Origin: Segatella baroniae DSM 16972 = JCM 13447
GTDB lineage: Bacteria; Bacteroidota; Bacteroidia; Bacteroidales; Bacteroidaceae
DNA length: 64,000 nt
Reading direction: 5' to 3'
Assembly: GCF_000426585.1 (NCBI RefSeq)
Contig: NZ_AUFQ01000005.1
Span: 62,001-126,000, forward strand
Under the pieces are notes generated by a model that made no database searches, had not been told where the DNA came from, and saw only the letters and a program-made list of their open reading frames with translations. The position numbers and the translations under genes were made by a program. Positions 1 through 8,529 of this stretch are shown one piece after another; position 1 is the first letter of the stretch, and every line of letters starts with the position of its first letter.

Positions 1-360
1 GAGCAGCGTCAGCGTCGGTTTTCCTTCGGGAAGGACGTAGGATTCGGGCACCATGGAGCCCCAGGCGGACAGGAAGAAGCAGACGCCGGCGAAGACGAGG
101 GCGCGCTTCCGGCCCAGCCGTCCGGCCAGAAGGCCCGACAGCGAACTGCCGACGATGCAGCCGATGAGCGCGCTCGACGACGTGAAGCCGTGCATGAAGT
201 CGGTGTAGCGGAAGTCGGAAGCGTTGAGAAAGAAGGCTTGCAAGCCTTTCTCGGCCCCGGAAATGACGGCCGTGTCGTAGCCGAAGAGCAAGCCGCCCAG
301 GACGGCGACGAGCACAATGGAGAATAGATAGGCCTTGGAGCCCGTTTGATTTTGTTCCAT
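1..360 (-). CDS. MFS sugar porter, 5' part (C-terminus outside window)
   Basis: These are the first 120 codons of a major facilitator superfamily transporter; the gene runs off the left edge. The N-terminus has the sugar-porter pattern: a first membrane helix ending in GGLLFGYDTAVISGA, and further on the loop motif GRLGRKRALV between helices 2 and 3, which matches the family's G-R-x-G-R-[RK] signature. The inner-membrane protein would take up a sugar by proton symport, with xylose or galactose types being closest in style. The substrate cannot be told from this part. The start chosen is the ATG whose complement ends at base 360, which gives a Lys/Gly/Ser-containing leader before helix 1. The reading frame is open to the window edge. 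Confidence 0.85.
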   Translation of the reverse strand, partial: MEQNQTGSKAYLFSIVLVAVLGGLLFGYDTAVISGAEKGLQAFFLNASDFRYTDFMHGFTSSSALIGCIVGSSLSGLLAGRLGRKRALVFAGVCFFLSAWGSMVPESYVLPEGKPTLTLL

Positions 361-527
361 TTGTTATATTAGATTTGTATTCTGATTCGCTTGTTTAGGT
401 TATAAATCTACGCTAATGGTTGATGATAAGTTTGTTATTGGCACAAAATTACGAAAGAATATCTTAACGGACAAGCGGAAAACGCAAAATATCCGCCGAT
501 GGAAGGCCTTTTGGCAGTTTTTTTTAG

Positions 528-535
528 TAAATTTG
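528..535 (+). promoter_or_regulatory. Bacteroidota -7 element before the metF stub and holB
   Basis: TAAATTTG matches the Bacteroidota -7 consensus TAnnTTTG. It lies about 28 bases before the ATG of the metF remnant. A TTG-type -33 element is only loosely placed (TTTTGG at 509-514, closer than the usual 19-21 bp gap). The stub overlaps holB, so this is probably the promoter of the holB-ricT-gldH unit. Confidence 0.5.
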
Positions 536-563
536 CAACGATATTGTAGCAGTATTATAAAAT

Positions 564-731
564 ATGTGTATCGCAGAAACATTGAACCGATCCGCCGCCG
601 GGTGCCGCTTCGCCTTCGAAGTGTCGCCGCCCTTCAAGGCCTCAGGTGGGTCGGGACGGTTTGATGCGGCTCGTTCATTTGCGGCGTCGGCAGCCCGTGT
701 CGATGACCCTTCAACCCAATGTTTGTTCTGA
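564..731 (+). pseudogene. metF: metF remnant: N-terminal stub of methylenetetrahydrofolate reductase
   Basis: This is a 55-codon open frame starting MCIAETLNRS. Residues about 15-25 read RFAFEVSPPFK, which fits the conserved opening of MetF (F-x-F-E-x-x-P-P-x-K, holding the catalytic-region Glu). Normal MetF is about 290-320 residues. Here homology fades after about 35 residues and the frame stops at TGA 729-731. The stop overlaps the second in-frame ATG of holB (TGATG), so the stub may still serve as a translated leader coupled to holB. From memory of related Bacteroidales, metF precedes holB at this spot, so a large internal or 3' deletion is the likely cause. The assignment rests on one motif and on position. 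Confidence 0.6.
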
Positions 732-1882
732 TGAAGTTCGGTGAAGTCATAGGTCAGGAAGCGACAAAGCGCCGTTTGTGCCGGATGGTGGCCGAGAATC
801 GGCTGCCCCATGCCATGATGTTGTGCGGCCCCGTGGGCTGCGGCAAGATGGCGTTGGCGCTGGCTTTCGCCTCCCATCTCTTGGGACAGCGCGACGAGGA
901 AGGCCGTTCCGTGCTGGCCGACGAGCTCCAAATACGCAACTCGGAGGCCATGCTCGGCCGTTGGGAGCACCCCGACCTGCACTTCGCCTACCCCGTGATA
1001 CGCCCTGCCGGCACGTCGGCCGAGCACAAGATGGTGAGCGACGACTTCGCCAAGGCATGGCGGGAGATGATTTCGGAGAGTGCTTATTTCTCGATGGACG
1101 AGTGGTTGGACAGGATGGACGCGGCCAATCAGCAGGCCATCATCGGCGCGGGGGAGAGCGATGAGTTGATTCGCAAGCTGAGCTTGAAGTCCTATCAGGG
1201 CGGTTACAAGGTGTGCGTGGTCTGGCTGCCCGAGCGAATGAACCAGGAATGTGCCAACAAACTGCTCAAACTCTTGGAGGAACCGCCCTTGCAGACGGTG
1301 TTCGTCATGGTGTGCGAGGAGCCCGACCGGATCATCGAAACCATCCGGAGCCGTGTGCAGCGCATCGATGTGCCGCGGTTGTCGGCGGAAGATATTCGGC
1401 AGGCGCTCGTCGAACGGCGCGGACTGGAGCCGGAGGACGCCCGCCGCACGGCCCGGTTGGCCGACGGCAACTGGCTGAAGGCGATGGAAACGCTGAATGC
1501 CGGCAATGAGAATCGCCAGTTCCTTGACTTGTTCATCATGCTGATGCGCTTGGCATACATGCGCAATATCAAAGACCTTAAGAAGTGGAGCGAGGCTGTC
1601 GCGGGCCATGGGCGGGAGAGACAGCGGCGCATGTTGTCCTACTTCATGGGCATGATACGCGAGAATTTCATGTACAACTTCCGGCAACCGGAGCTGAACT
1701 ACATGACACAAGAGGAGGAACGGTTCTCCAAGAACTTCGCGCGCTTCATCAACGAGGCCAATGTGGTGGAGATGACGGAGCTTCTTGAGAAGGCCAGACG
1801 CGACATCGGACAGAACGCCAACGCCAAGATCGTGTTCTTCGACCTGGCCTTGCAGATGATCGTTCTGCTGATTCGCAAATGA
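731..1882 (+). CDS. holB: DNA polymerase III delta' subunit (clamp loader)
   Basis: The protein is an AAA+ clamp-loader subunit that helps load the beta sliding clamp at replication forks. It opens MKFGEVIGQEATKRRL, the usual delta'/gamma entry, followed by a P-loop-like GPVGCGKMALALAF. The Thr/Ser normally following GK is Met, consistent with a delta' subunit that does not hydrolyse ATP. Near residue 190, LLKLLEEPPLQTVFVMV and IRSRVQRIDV correspond to the conserved E-E-P-P and SRC-like region. The start at 731 is preferred because it overlaps the TGA of the preceding stub as TGATG. An upstream ATG at 719 would add MFVL. The encoded protein is about 383 residues, normal for Bacteroidales. It is followed after 114 bp by ricT. 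Confidence 0.9.
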   Translation: MKFGEVIGQEATKRRLCRMVAENRLPHAMMLCGPVGCGKMALALAFASHLLGQRDEEGRSVLADELQIRNSEAMLGRWEHPDLHFAYPVIRPAGTSAEHKMVSDDFAKAWREMISESAYFSMDEWLDRMDAANQQAIIGAGESDELIRKLSLKSYQGGYKVCVVWLPERMNQECANKLLKLLEEPPLQTVFVMVCEEPDRIIETIRSRVQRIDVPRLSAEDIRQALVERRGLEPEDARRTARLADGNWLKAMETLNAGNENRQFLDLFIMLMRLAYMRNIKDLKKWSEAVAGHGRERQRRMLSYFMGMIRENFMYNFRQPELNYMTQEEERFSKNFARFINEANVVEMTELLEKARRDIGQNANAKIVFFDLALQMIVLLIRK

Positions 1883-1996
1883 CGCGGACGTACAAATACA
1901 ACTATATATAACCATGATGGCGGGTCGACGGGTGAACGGTTGTTCTGCGAACGACGTGCGCCGAGGTGCCGGCCGCCATCTGTCAGCTAAAAAAAT

Positions 1997-3310
1997 ATGG
2001 ATTTTAAAGATATGAAATTTGAGATATTCAGGGGTTGTGACCGTGGGCTGAGCTGCAAGGGCTGCGGCCGGCAGGACCGACAGCTGAATACCTACGACTG
2101 GCTGGCCGACGTGCCGGGCAACACTCTCTCCACGGACTTGGTGGAAGTGCAGTTCAAGAATACGCGCAAAGGCTACTACCATAACGTCAATCACTTGGAT
2201 TTGCACAAGGGAGACGTGGTCGCCGTGGAGGCCAATCCTGGCCATGACATCGGCGTTGTCACCCTGACGGGACAGTTGGTGAAGCTCCAGGTGAAGAAAG
2301 CCAACATCAAATCGCCCGATGACATTCGGCGAATCTACCGCATAGCGAAGCCCGTGGACATGGAGAAATACAAGGAAGCCAAGAGCCGCGAGCACGCGAC
2401 GATGATTCAGAGCCGGCAGATCGCCAAGGACTTGGGCCTGCAAATGAAGATTGGCGACGTGGAATACCAGGGCGACTGCAACAAGGCCATCTTCTATTAC
2501 ATCGCCGACGAGCGCGTGGACTTCCGCCAACTCATCAAGGTTCTGGCCGAAGCGTTCCACGTGCGCATAGAGATGAAACAGATAGGTGCCCGTCAGGAGG
2601 CCGGCCGCATAGGCGGAACGGGGCCTTGCGGACGTGAGTTGTGCTGCGCGACGTGGATGAAGAACTTTGTCAGCGTGAGCACCAATGCGGCCCGTATACA
2701 AGACATTTCGCTCAATCCGCAGAAGTTGGCGGGCATGTGCGCCAAGCTGAAGTGCTGCATGAACTATGAGGTGGACTCCTACGTGGAGGCCAGTCGCCAA
2801 ATGCCGAGCAAGGAAATTCAGCTGCAGACCATGGACAACGACTACTACTTCTTCAAGAGTGACATCCTGGCGGGGCTTGTAACCTATTCAACCGACAAGA
2901 ATCTGGCCGCCAACCTGGAAACGATTTCGGCCAAACGGGCACGTGAAATCATCGAGATGAATCGTCGGGGAGAGAAGCCGCTCGGCCTTCAGGAGGACGG
3001 AACACCCCAGAAGGAGAACAAGCCGAAGGATGTATTGGAGGGCGATATCAGCCGTTTTGACAAGAACAAGAAGAAAAAGAAGGGGGCCAATGGCCGTCAG
3101 AATGGCAAGCCGAGAAGGCCCCATGCCGACAGGCCGCAGGGCGACAATGCGCCTGTGGCCGGGGGAGAGGCCGACAACAGAGCTGCCGGCAACCGGCGGC
3201 AGGAGCACCATGGACGGCGGGAGCAGCGGCCCAACGGCGAACAACGCCCGCAGCGGCAGCGAAACCGTGGCCCAAAGCCCGAATCGGAGGCGAAGGAGAA
3301 GACTGAATAA
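1997..3310 (+). CDS. ricT: PSP1 family protein (RicT/YaaT-like)
   Basis: The 437-residue cytoplasmic protein has a PSP1 domain in its middle. Visible landmarks are the early Cys cluster CDRGLSCKGCGRQD (residues about 15-30), the core GGTGPCGRELCCATW (around 213-227) and KLAGMCAKLKCCMNYE (around 243-258). The paired cysteines are typical of the RicT/YaaT group, whose Bacillus member forms an Fe-S-containing complex with RicA and RicF and affects RNA processing. The role in Bacteroidota is not established. The last 110 residues are a low-complexity Lys/Arg/Asn/Gln-rich tail, probably disordered and possibly nucleic-acid binding. It sits between holB and gldH, the usual Bacteroidales order, and probably shares their transcript. 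Confidence 0.85.
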   Translation: MDFKDMKFEIFRGCDRGLSCKGCGRQDRQLNTYDWLADVPGNTLSTDLVEVQFKNTRKGYYHNVNHLDLHKGDVVAVEANPGHDIGVVTLTGQLVKLQVKKANIKSPDDIRRIYRIAKPVDMEKYKEAKSREHATMIQSRQIAKDLGLQMKIGDVEYQGDCNKAIFYYIADERVDFRQLIKVLAEAFHVRIEMKQIGARQEAGRIGGTGPCGRELCCATWMKNFVSVSTNAARIQDISLNPQKLAGMCAKLKCCMNYEVDSYVEASRQMPSKEIQLQTMDNDYYFFKSDILAGLVTYSTDKNLAANLETISAKRAREIIEMNRRGEKPLGLQEDGTPQKENKPKDVLEGDISRFDKNKKKKKGANGRQNGKPRRPHADRPQGDNAPVAGGEADNRAAGNRRQEHHGRREQRPNGEQRPQRQRNRGPKPESEAKEKTE

Positions 3311-3314
3311 GGGT

Positions 3315-3782
3315 ATGAAATCGAAGTCGGTTTTCGTGTCGTGGGCGCTTTTCATGGCGGGGGTGCTGTTGTCATGCACGGGCAACAAGGTGTATGACAG
3401 GTACGTACACACGCCCGTCAGTGGCTGGGAAAAGAACGATACGCTCGTTTTCAACCTGCAGCGCATGGCCGACTCGGGTGATTACACTTCGGAATTGGGG
3501 CTACGTGTGACGTCGGACTATCCTTTCATGGGGCTGACGCTTATCGTAGACCAGTGGGTTTATCCCGCAAGAAGACATTATGTCGACACGCTGAATTGCA
3601 AGTTGATGGACGCCAAAGGCAACAGCATGGGCGTGGGAATGAGCTATTATCAGTTCCGTTTTCCCATCAGGGAGTTGCCGTTGCACCGAGCCGACAGCGT
3701 GGTCGTGAAGATACGTCACGACATGAAGCGCGAGATATTGCCCGGAATCAGTGATGTCGGATATTTGTTAAGAAAGGAATAA
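3315..3782 (+). CDS. gldH: Gliding motility-type lipoprotein GldH
   Basis: This encodes a 155-residue lipoprotein. The start MKSKSVFVSWALFMAG leads into a lipobox LLSC at about residues 18-21, so the mature protein is probably lipid-anchored. The body contains NKVYDRYVHTP and a beta-rich domain ending SDVGYLLRKE, which fits the GldH family. GldH is needed for gliding in Flavobacterium, but it is widespread in non-gliding Bacteroidales, where its role is unclear. The gene begins 4 bp after the ricT stop and ends inside a terminator stem, so it closes the holB-ricT-gldH unit. The start was placed by the signal peptide and the short spacing; the longer frame upstream lies inside ricT. Confidence 0.85.
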   Translation: MKSKSVFVSWALFMAGVLLSCTGNKVYDRYVHTPVSGWEKNDTLVFNLQRMADSGDYTSELGLRVTSDYPFMGLTLIVDQWVYPARRHYVDTLNCKLMDAKGNSMGVGMSYYQFRFPIRELPLHRADSVVVKIRHDMKREILPGISDVGYLLRKE

Positions 3783-3804
3783 CGCCAGGTTGTTCCTTTC
3801 TTTT
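3770..3804. terminator. Bidirectional terminator between gldH and rodA
   Basis: The inverted repeat pairs 3770-3783 (AAGAAAGGAATAAC) with 3789-3802 (GTTGTTCCTTTCTT). The 14-bp stem has one G-U pair and a 5-base loop, followed by a T run on the plus strand and flanked by A's on the other side. It begins inside the last codons of gldH and could stop both convergent transcripts. Confidence 0.8.
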
Positions 3805-3856
3805 ATTCTAATCTTGGCCAAACCCCATTGTCTTTGACGGGCGGAATGCCTTTTCT

Positions 3857-5326
3857 TCAGGTGCGGATGAGGTTGCGTCCCGCGTCTATTCTGAGGAAGA
3901 TGAACAGCAACAGCGTGAAACCCCACAGCGATGAGCCGCCATAGCTGAAGAACGGCAGCGGAATGCCGATGACAGGTGTCAGCCCCAAGACCATCCCCAC
4001 ATTGATGAAGACGTGGAAGAGGAAGATGCTCAGCACGCAGTAGCCATATATCCGGCCGAACTTGAACGGTTGCCGCTCGGCCAAATGGATGAGGCGGAGT
4101 ATCAGGAGGAGGAACAGAATCAGCACGCCGGCCGAGCCGAGGAAGCCTTCTTCCTCGCCCACGGTGCAGAAGATGAAGTCCGTGTCCTGCTCGGGCACGA
4201 ACTTCAACTTGGTCTGTGTTCCGTTGAGAAAGCCCTTTCCTCGCAGTCCTCCCGAGCCGATGGCAATCTCGCTCTGGTGTACATTGTAGCCCGCGCCGGC
4301 CAGATCTTCGTCCAATCCCAGCAAGACATTGATGCGGACGCGCTGATGTGGTTCCATCACATGGTTGAGAACATAGTCGGCCGAGTAGAAAAACGCAATC
4401 GAACCGAGCGTGAACAACAGGATGTAAAGGTAGGAGGAAAGGCGTGACCGAAGCCATTGATAGCCCAGGTAGCCCATCAGCAGGCCGCTGAGAATGAGCT
4501 GAATCCACATGATGTCGAAAGGAATGACATAGATGGAGAACAGCAGGAAGACGGCCGTGACGCCCAGACAGGCGCCCAAGATGAGTCTGGTTTGCTTCCT
4601 GTTGCCGCAATATACATGCACCATCACGCCCGAAAAGACCTGCACGAGCAGCAGTACGACAAACTTGCCGATGGACGTCGGCGTGTCGAGCAGCATGACT
4701 TCTTCGAACCGTATGCCCACGACGAAGTAGATGACCATGGCCACCCCCGTGAACAAGACGCTTCCCGGCATTCCCTCGCGGTAGAACATGAGGAAGAACG
4801 ACAGGTAGACCAAGGCCGAACCGGTTTCTTTCTGCGCCACGATGAACAGCATGGGCAGGACGACGATGGCCACCGCGGCCGCAAAATGCTTCCAACGATG
4901 GATGTTGAAGCCGTAGGTGCTCATGAATTTGGCCACCGCCAATGCCGTGGCGAACTTGGCAAATTCGGCAGGTTGCAGGCGGAGCGGGCCCAAGACGAGC
5001 CACGACCGCGAGCCTTTTATCTCATGGGGATTGAATATAGTGAGGAAAAGCAGCAGAAGAAGGGCCGCATAAATGACGTAGGCGAACGTGTCATAGAAGC
5101 GGTCATCCATCATCAGGAGGACGAAACCGAGGCATATCGACGTGCCGATCCATAAGATTTGCATGCCCGAACGGGTGGAGAAACTGAAGATGTCGGTGTC
5201 TCCATACGTGTAGCTGGCGCCGCAGACACTGATCCATCCGAACGCCAACAGCGCCAGATAGAGCCCTATCGTCCACCAGTCGAGTGAGCGAAGGATGCTG
5301 GGATGTTTATCGGTTGTGCGAGCCAT
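3857..5326 (-). CDS. rodA: RodA, SEDS-family peptidoglycan glycosyltransferase
   Basis: The 489-residue polytopic inner-membrane protein is the SEDS glycosyltransferase of the elongasome, polymerising lipid II for side-wall synthesis with its partner PBP2 (mrdA), which is the adjacent gene. About ten hydrophobic helices are visible. The signature SEDS stretch near the C-terminus is present as GMVLGLTPVIGIPLPFFSYGGSS, and GPLRLQPAEFAKFATALA (about residues 112-129) corresponds to the conserved Q-P-S/A-E-x-x-K element. It is longer than E. coli RodA (370), with extra sequence in a middle loop, as is usual in Bacteroidales. Its start overlaps the 3' end of mrdA by 20 bp, suggesting translational coupling, and it is the last gene of the operon. 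Confidence 0.95.
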   Translation of the reverse strand: MARTTDKHPSILRSLDWWTIGLYLALLAFGWISVCGASYTYGDTDIFSFSTRSGMQILWIGTSICLGFVLLMMDDRFYDTFAYVIYAALLLLLFLTIFNPHEIKGSRSWLVLGPLRLQPAEFAKFATALAVAKFMSTYGFNIHRWKHFAAAVAIVVLPMLFIVAQKETGSALVYLSFFLMFYREGMPGSVLFTGVAMVIYFVVGIRFEEVMLLDTPTSIGKFVVLLLVQVFSGVMVHVYCGNRKQTRLILGACLGVTAVFLLFSIYVIPFDIMWIQLILSGLLMGYLGYQWLRSRLSSYLYILLFTLGSIAFFYSADYVLNHVMEPHQRVRINVLLGLDEDLAGAGYNVHQSEIAIGSGGLRGKGFLNGTQTKLKFVPEQDTDFIFCTVGEEEGFLGSAGVLILFLLLILRLIHLAERQPFKFGRIYGYCVLSIFLFHVFINVGMVLGLTPVIGIPLPFFSYGGSSLWGFTLLLFIFLRIDAGRNLIRT

Positions 5327-7157
5327 AGGCTATTCTTCTGTGTTGCAAGGCCTCGGCTTCCTTGGCAGCCGCAGGCGATAGTTTACCTTTCATATACTGT
5401 TCAAAGAGTACGCCGGCTATCGGTACGGCGAAGTCGGCGCCGAATCCGCCGTTCTCCACGTAGACGGCGATGGCAATCTTGGGGCTTTCCATCGGCGCGA
5501 AGCCCATGAAGACGGAGTGGTCCTGGCCCCGGTTCTGCGCCGTTCCGGTCTTTCCGCATACGGGGAAGTCGAGATGGCCGAGGTGTTTGCAGGTTCCTTT
5601 CAGCACGGACGACCGCATTCCGGCCACGATGTAGTCGTAGGCGCGGCGGTTGGCCTTGGTGTAGCGCCGGTGGGTGAAGGCCGTGTCGAGCGGTTCGGCC
5701 TGCACTTTTCTCACCACATGCGGCACGTAGTAGTAGCCGCGGTTGGCTATCGTCGCGCCGAGGTTGGCTATTTGCAGCGGCGTGAGGTTGACTTCGCCCT
5801 GTCCGATGGAGATACTGATGACCGTAAGGCCGTTCCACGACCCCTTGTAAGCCTTGTCGTAGAACTGCGCGTTGGGTATGAGCCCCCGCTTTTCGCCAGG
5901 GAGATCAATGCCAAGTCTGTACCCGAAGCCCATGCTGACCATGTAGTCGCGCCACGTATCCATGGCGATGTCGACGTTGGAATACTTCCTTCGGTTGCCC
6001 ATCATGTAGTAAAGCCCCCAGCAGAAGTAGGCGTTGCACGACGTGCTGATGGCCTCCACGAGGTTGAGTGGCGACACATGGCCGTGGCAGCCCACGTGGA
6101 GTCCGCGGTAGTAGAAGCCGTGGTGGCATTGAAACATGGTGTGCGGCGTGATGATTCCTTCGCTGAGATAGGTCAGTCCCTGCGTGGTCTTGAAGGTGGA
6201 GCCTGGCGGATACTGGCCCATGATACTGCGGTTGAGCAGCGGTTTCCAAACGTTTCGGGCCAGATACTTGTGCATTTTGCCGCGTTTGCGGCCCACCAGC
6301 CTGCGTGGGTCATAGGTTGGGGACGACACCATGCACAGGACTTCGCCCGTGGAAGGCTCTATCGCCACGATGCTTCCTATCTTTCCTTCGAGCAATCGCT
6401 CGCCGAGTGCCTGAAGCTTGATGTCGAGACTCAGCGTAAGGTCTTTGCCGGCAACGGGGCGTTTGTCGTAGCGGCCGTTCTGATATTTGCCCTGAATGCG
6501 TCCGTGGGCGTCGCGCAGAAGCACACGGACGCCCTTCTCGCCGCGCAACGCCTTCTCGTAATACCGCTCGACGCCCAGCTTTCCGATGTAGTCGCCGGGC
6601 TGGTAGTACTCGTCTTCCTCGATGTCGGCGGGCGAAACCTCGCCAACGTCGCCCAGAACGTGCGCCGCAAAGGGGTACATGTATTGTCGTATGCTGCGCT
6701 TCTGCACATAGAATCCGGGAAAGCGGAATATCTTTTCCTGAAACACGCTCGACTCCTTGTCCGACAGTTGGTTCATGAACAACTGCTGCGTGAACCGCGA
6801 ATAGCCCGGGTTGAGGCTTCTGTCCTTGATGGTCTCCATCCGCTTGACGAAGAATTCCTTCGTGATTCCCAGCGCCTGGCAAAATTCGGTGGTGTCGATG
6901 CGGTCCTTCGCCTCGTTCATCACCACCATGACGTCGTAAGCCGGCTGGTTGTAGACCAGCAGTTCGCCGTTCCTATCGTTGATGACACCGCGCGAAGGAT
7001 ATTCTATTTTCTTCAAGAAGGCGTTGCTGTCGGCATTCTTCTTGTAGTCGTCGCTCAGGAGTTGCAGCGTGAAAAGCCGGATCATATAGACGATTACGAT
7101 TGTAAACGCTATGCCACCGATGATGAATCGCCTGTTTTCGAGCTTGTAGTCTTTCAT
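5307..7157 (-). CDS. mrdA: Penicillin-binding protein 2 (class B transpeptidase)
   Basis: The 616-residue protein cross-links elongasome peptidoglycan in the periplasm. It has one N-terminal membrane anchor (about residues 11-33), then a dimerisation/pedestal region and a transpeptidase domain. All three active-site motifs are present: STFK with the catalytic Ser at residue 320, SCN at about 373-375, and CGKTGTAQ in the C-terminal part. Length is normal for PBP2. Its start codon overlaps the mreD stop (ATGA-type overlap at 7154-7157) and its 3' end overlaps rodA. It therefore lies in the tightly packed purH-mreB-mreC-mreD-mrdA-rodA unit that determines rod or ovoid cell shape. Confidence 0.95.
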   Translation of the reverse strand: MKDYKLENRRFIIGGIAFTIVIVYMIRLFTLQLLSDDYKKNADSNAFLKKIEYPSRGVINDRNGELLVYNQPAYDVMVVMNEAKDRIDTTEFCQALGITKEFFVKRMETIKDRSLNPGYSRFTQQLFMNQLSDKESSVFQEKIFRFPGFYVQKRSIRQYMYPFAAHVLGDVGEVSPADIEEDEYYQPGDYIGKLGVERYYEKALRGEKGVRVLLRDAHGRIQGKYQNGRYDKRPVAGKDLTLSLDIKLQALGERLLEGKIGSIVAIEPSTGEVLCMVSSPTYDPRRLVGRKRGKMHKYLARNVWKPLLNRSIMGQYPPGSTFKTTQGLTYLSEGIITPHTMFQCHHGFYYRGLHVGCHGHVSPLNLVEAISTSCNAYFCWGLYYMMGNRRKYSNVDIAMDTWRDYMVSMGFGYRLGIDLPGEKRGLIPNAQFYDKAYKGSWNGLTVISISIGQGEVNLTPLQIANLGATIANRGYYYVPHVVRKVQAEPLDTAFTHRRYTKANRRAYDYIVAGMRSSVLKGTCKHLGHLDFPVCGKTGTAQNRGQDHSVFMGFAPMESPKIAIAVYVENGGFGADFAVPIAGVLFEQYMKGKLSPAAAKEAEALQHRRIAYGSHNR

Positions 7158-7654
7158 CTCTTACGCATGTTCTCAAGCACCAGGATGAGGACTGACGTGA
7201 AGGCGGTCGAACCGCCGACGCATTCGAGCCACTTGATCCAATTGAAGAAGTTGAACGTTTCGAGCGTGAAGAAGCAGAGGCAAAAGATGAAAACGACCAA
7301 AACGGTGAAGAAAATGAACTTGTTTACGCCCAGCGTCTTCATGCTCGGCTCCAGGTCTTCTGCGCTGTCGCGGGGCACAAAGACCTCCAGCAGCGGCGGT
7401 TGGATGAGCCCGATGAGCGTGAGCGAGCCCATGGCGACCCCCGGCGTGTTGGAGAACAGGTCGATGACGGCACCCAATGCGAAGCTGACGAGCAAGGTGG
7501 CCCAGCGTGGGAAGTTCCTTCTGGTCTGCAGGACGAAGGCCACGTAGGGCAGGGGAGTGGCGTAGCCGAAGAGATGGATGTGGTTGAGAATCAGCACTTG
7601 CACGAGGATCAGAAGTACAAATAGCAGGATTCGTCTTGTGGCGGTAGTGTTCAT
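7154..7654 (-). CDS. mreD: Rod shape-determining protein MreD
   Basis: This is a 166-residue integral membrane protein with about five hydrophobic helices (for example ILLFVLLILVQVLILNHI at residues 9-26, and a later FIFFTVLVVFIFCLCFF). MreD connects MreC, PBP2 and RodA in the elongation machinery. Sequence conservation in this family is low, so the call rests on size, topology and position between mreC and mrdA. It starts 2 bp from the mreC stop and its stop overlaps the mrdA start. Confidence 0.88.
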   Translation of the reverse strand: MNTTATRRILLFVLLILVQVLILNHIHLFGYATPLPYVAFVLQTRRNFPRWATLLVSFALGAVIDLFSNTPGVAMGSLTLIGLIQPPLLEVFVPRDSAEDLEPSMKTLGVNKFIFFTVLVVFIFCLCFFTLETFNFFNWIKWLECVGGSTAFTSVLILVLENMRKR

Positions 7655-7656
7655 TG

Positions 7657-8520
7657 TTATTCCTCCCTTTCCTTGATGGAGTCGTTTGCGGCCTGCATGA
7701 TTTGGATTCGTTCAGCCATCGCCGTGTTGTCGATGACGCAGACATCGCGCAAATTGGCGAAATCGGTCGACAACTTTACGTTCAGACGGTAGGAAAGGCC
7801 GTCGCTTGAGTTGTAGACATGCAGTATCTTTCCGACAAGAATGCCCGGTGGAAAGACCGAAGAGTAGCCGCTTGTGACGACCAGGTCATAGAGTTTGAAA
7901 TGCGCGTGGCGTGGAATGTCGTCCACATAGGCCAGGTTTGTGGCCCCGCCCGTCCAGTGGAGATAGCCGAAATAGCCGCGTCCCTTGATGGTGCAGCTGA
8001 TGTTCGACTGTGAATTCAGCACGGGAAGAAGGATGGAATAGTGGTCGGAGACCAGGTAGACGATACCCACGACGCCGTTGCCGCAGACGACTCCCATGTC
8101 TTTCTTCACGCCGTCCTTGGCCCCTTTGTCGATGGTGATGAAGTTGTCGCGCCTGTTTACGGTGTTGCTGACCACCTTGGCGGGAATCAGCCGGTAGTCG
8201 GCCAGCAGCTGCAACTGCCTGCTTTGCGGCATTGCGGCGGCGCCGTCGCGCTGTTGTATGGAGTCGGTGAGCAGGCGGACCTGCTGTTCCAGAAGAAGAT
8301 TCCTTTGCGTCAGTGCCTCGTTCACCTTGGTCAGCGCGAAGAACTGCTCGACGCTTGCGCTCCACTCGAAGACTTTTCCCGAGACGGCGTTGGCCGATGT
8401 GAACCACACACTGCCCTGATAATTGTTAAACTGGAAGAGCAAGACGAAGCTTGCAACTTCCAGTATGATGAAAAGCAACCAGTGGTTGTACCTTGCCAAG
8501 AAATCCAGAAGATTCTTCAT
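7657..8520 (-). CDS. mreC: Rod shape-determining protein MreC
   Basis: The 287-residue protein has one N-terminal transmembrane segment (about residues 14-31) and a coiled-coil stretch (NEALTQRNLLLEQQVRLL, about 67-84). A periplasmic beta-domain follows, with the conserved MreC pattern KVVSNTVNRRDNFITIDKG and later LVVTSGYSSVFPPGILVG. MreC scaffolds PBP2/RodA in the periplasm and signals through MreD to MreB filaments. Length is typical for Bacteroidales. It lies 9 bp after mreB and 2 bp before mreD in the shape operon. Confidence 0.94.
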   Translation of the reverse strand: MKNLLDFLARYNHWLLFIILEVASFVLLFQFNNYQGSVWFTSANAVSGKVFEWSASVEQFFALTKVNEALTQRNLLLEQQVRLLTDSIQQRDGAAAMPQSRQLQLLADYRLIPAKVVSNTVNRRDNFITIDKGAKDGVKKDMGVVCGNGVVGIVYLVSDHYSILLPVLNSQSNISCTIKGRGYFGYLHWTGGATNLAYVDDIPRHAHFKLYDLVVTSGYSSVFPPGILVGKILHVYNSSDGLSYRLNVKLSTDFANLRDVCVIDNTAMAERIQIMQAANDSIKEREE

Positions 8521-8529
8521 GAACGCTGT

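Noticed and set aside
524..2800. Very long open frame on the minus strand opposite holB and ricT
   Set aside because: It mirrors two well-recognised plus-strand genes in a GC-rich genome. Its His/Ala/Leu-rich translation has no domain and it lacks a promoter.
5517..7547. 676-codon plus-strand frame opposite mrdA and mreD
   Set aside because: It is antisense to genes with complete active-site motifs. Its composition is typical of a reverse-frame shadow.
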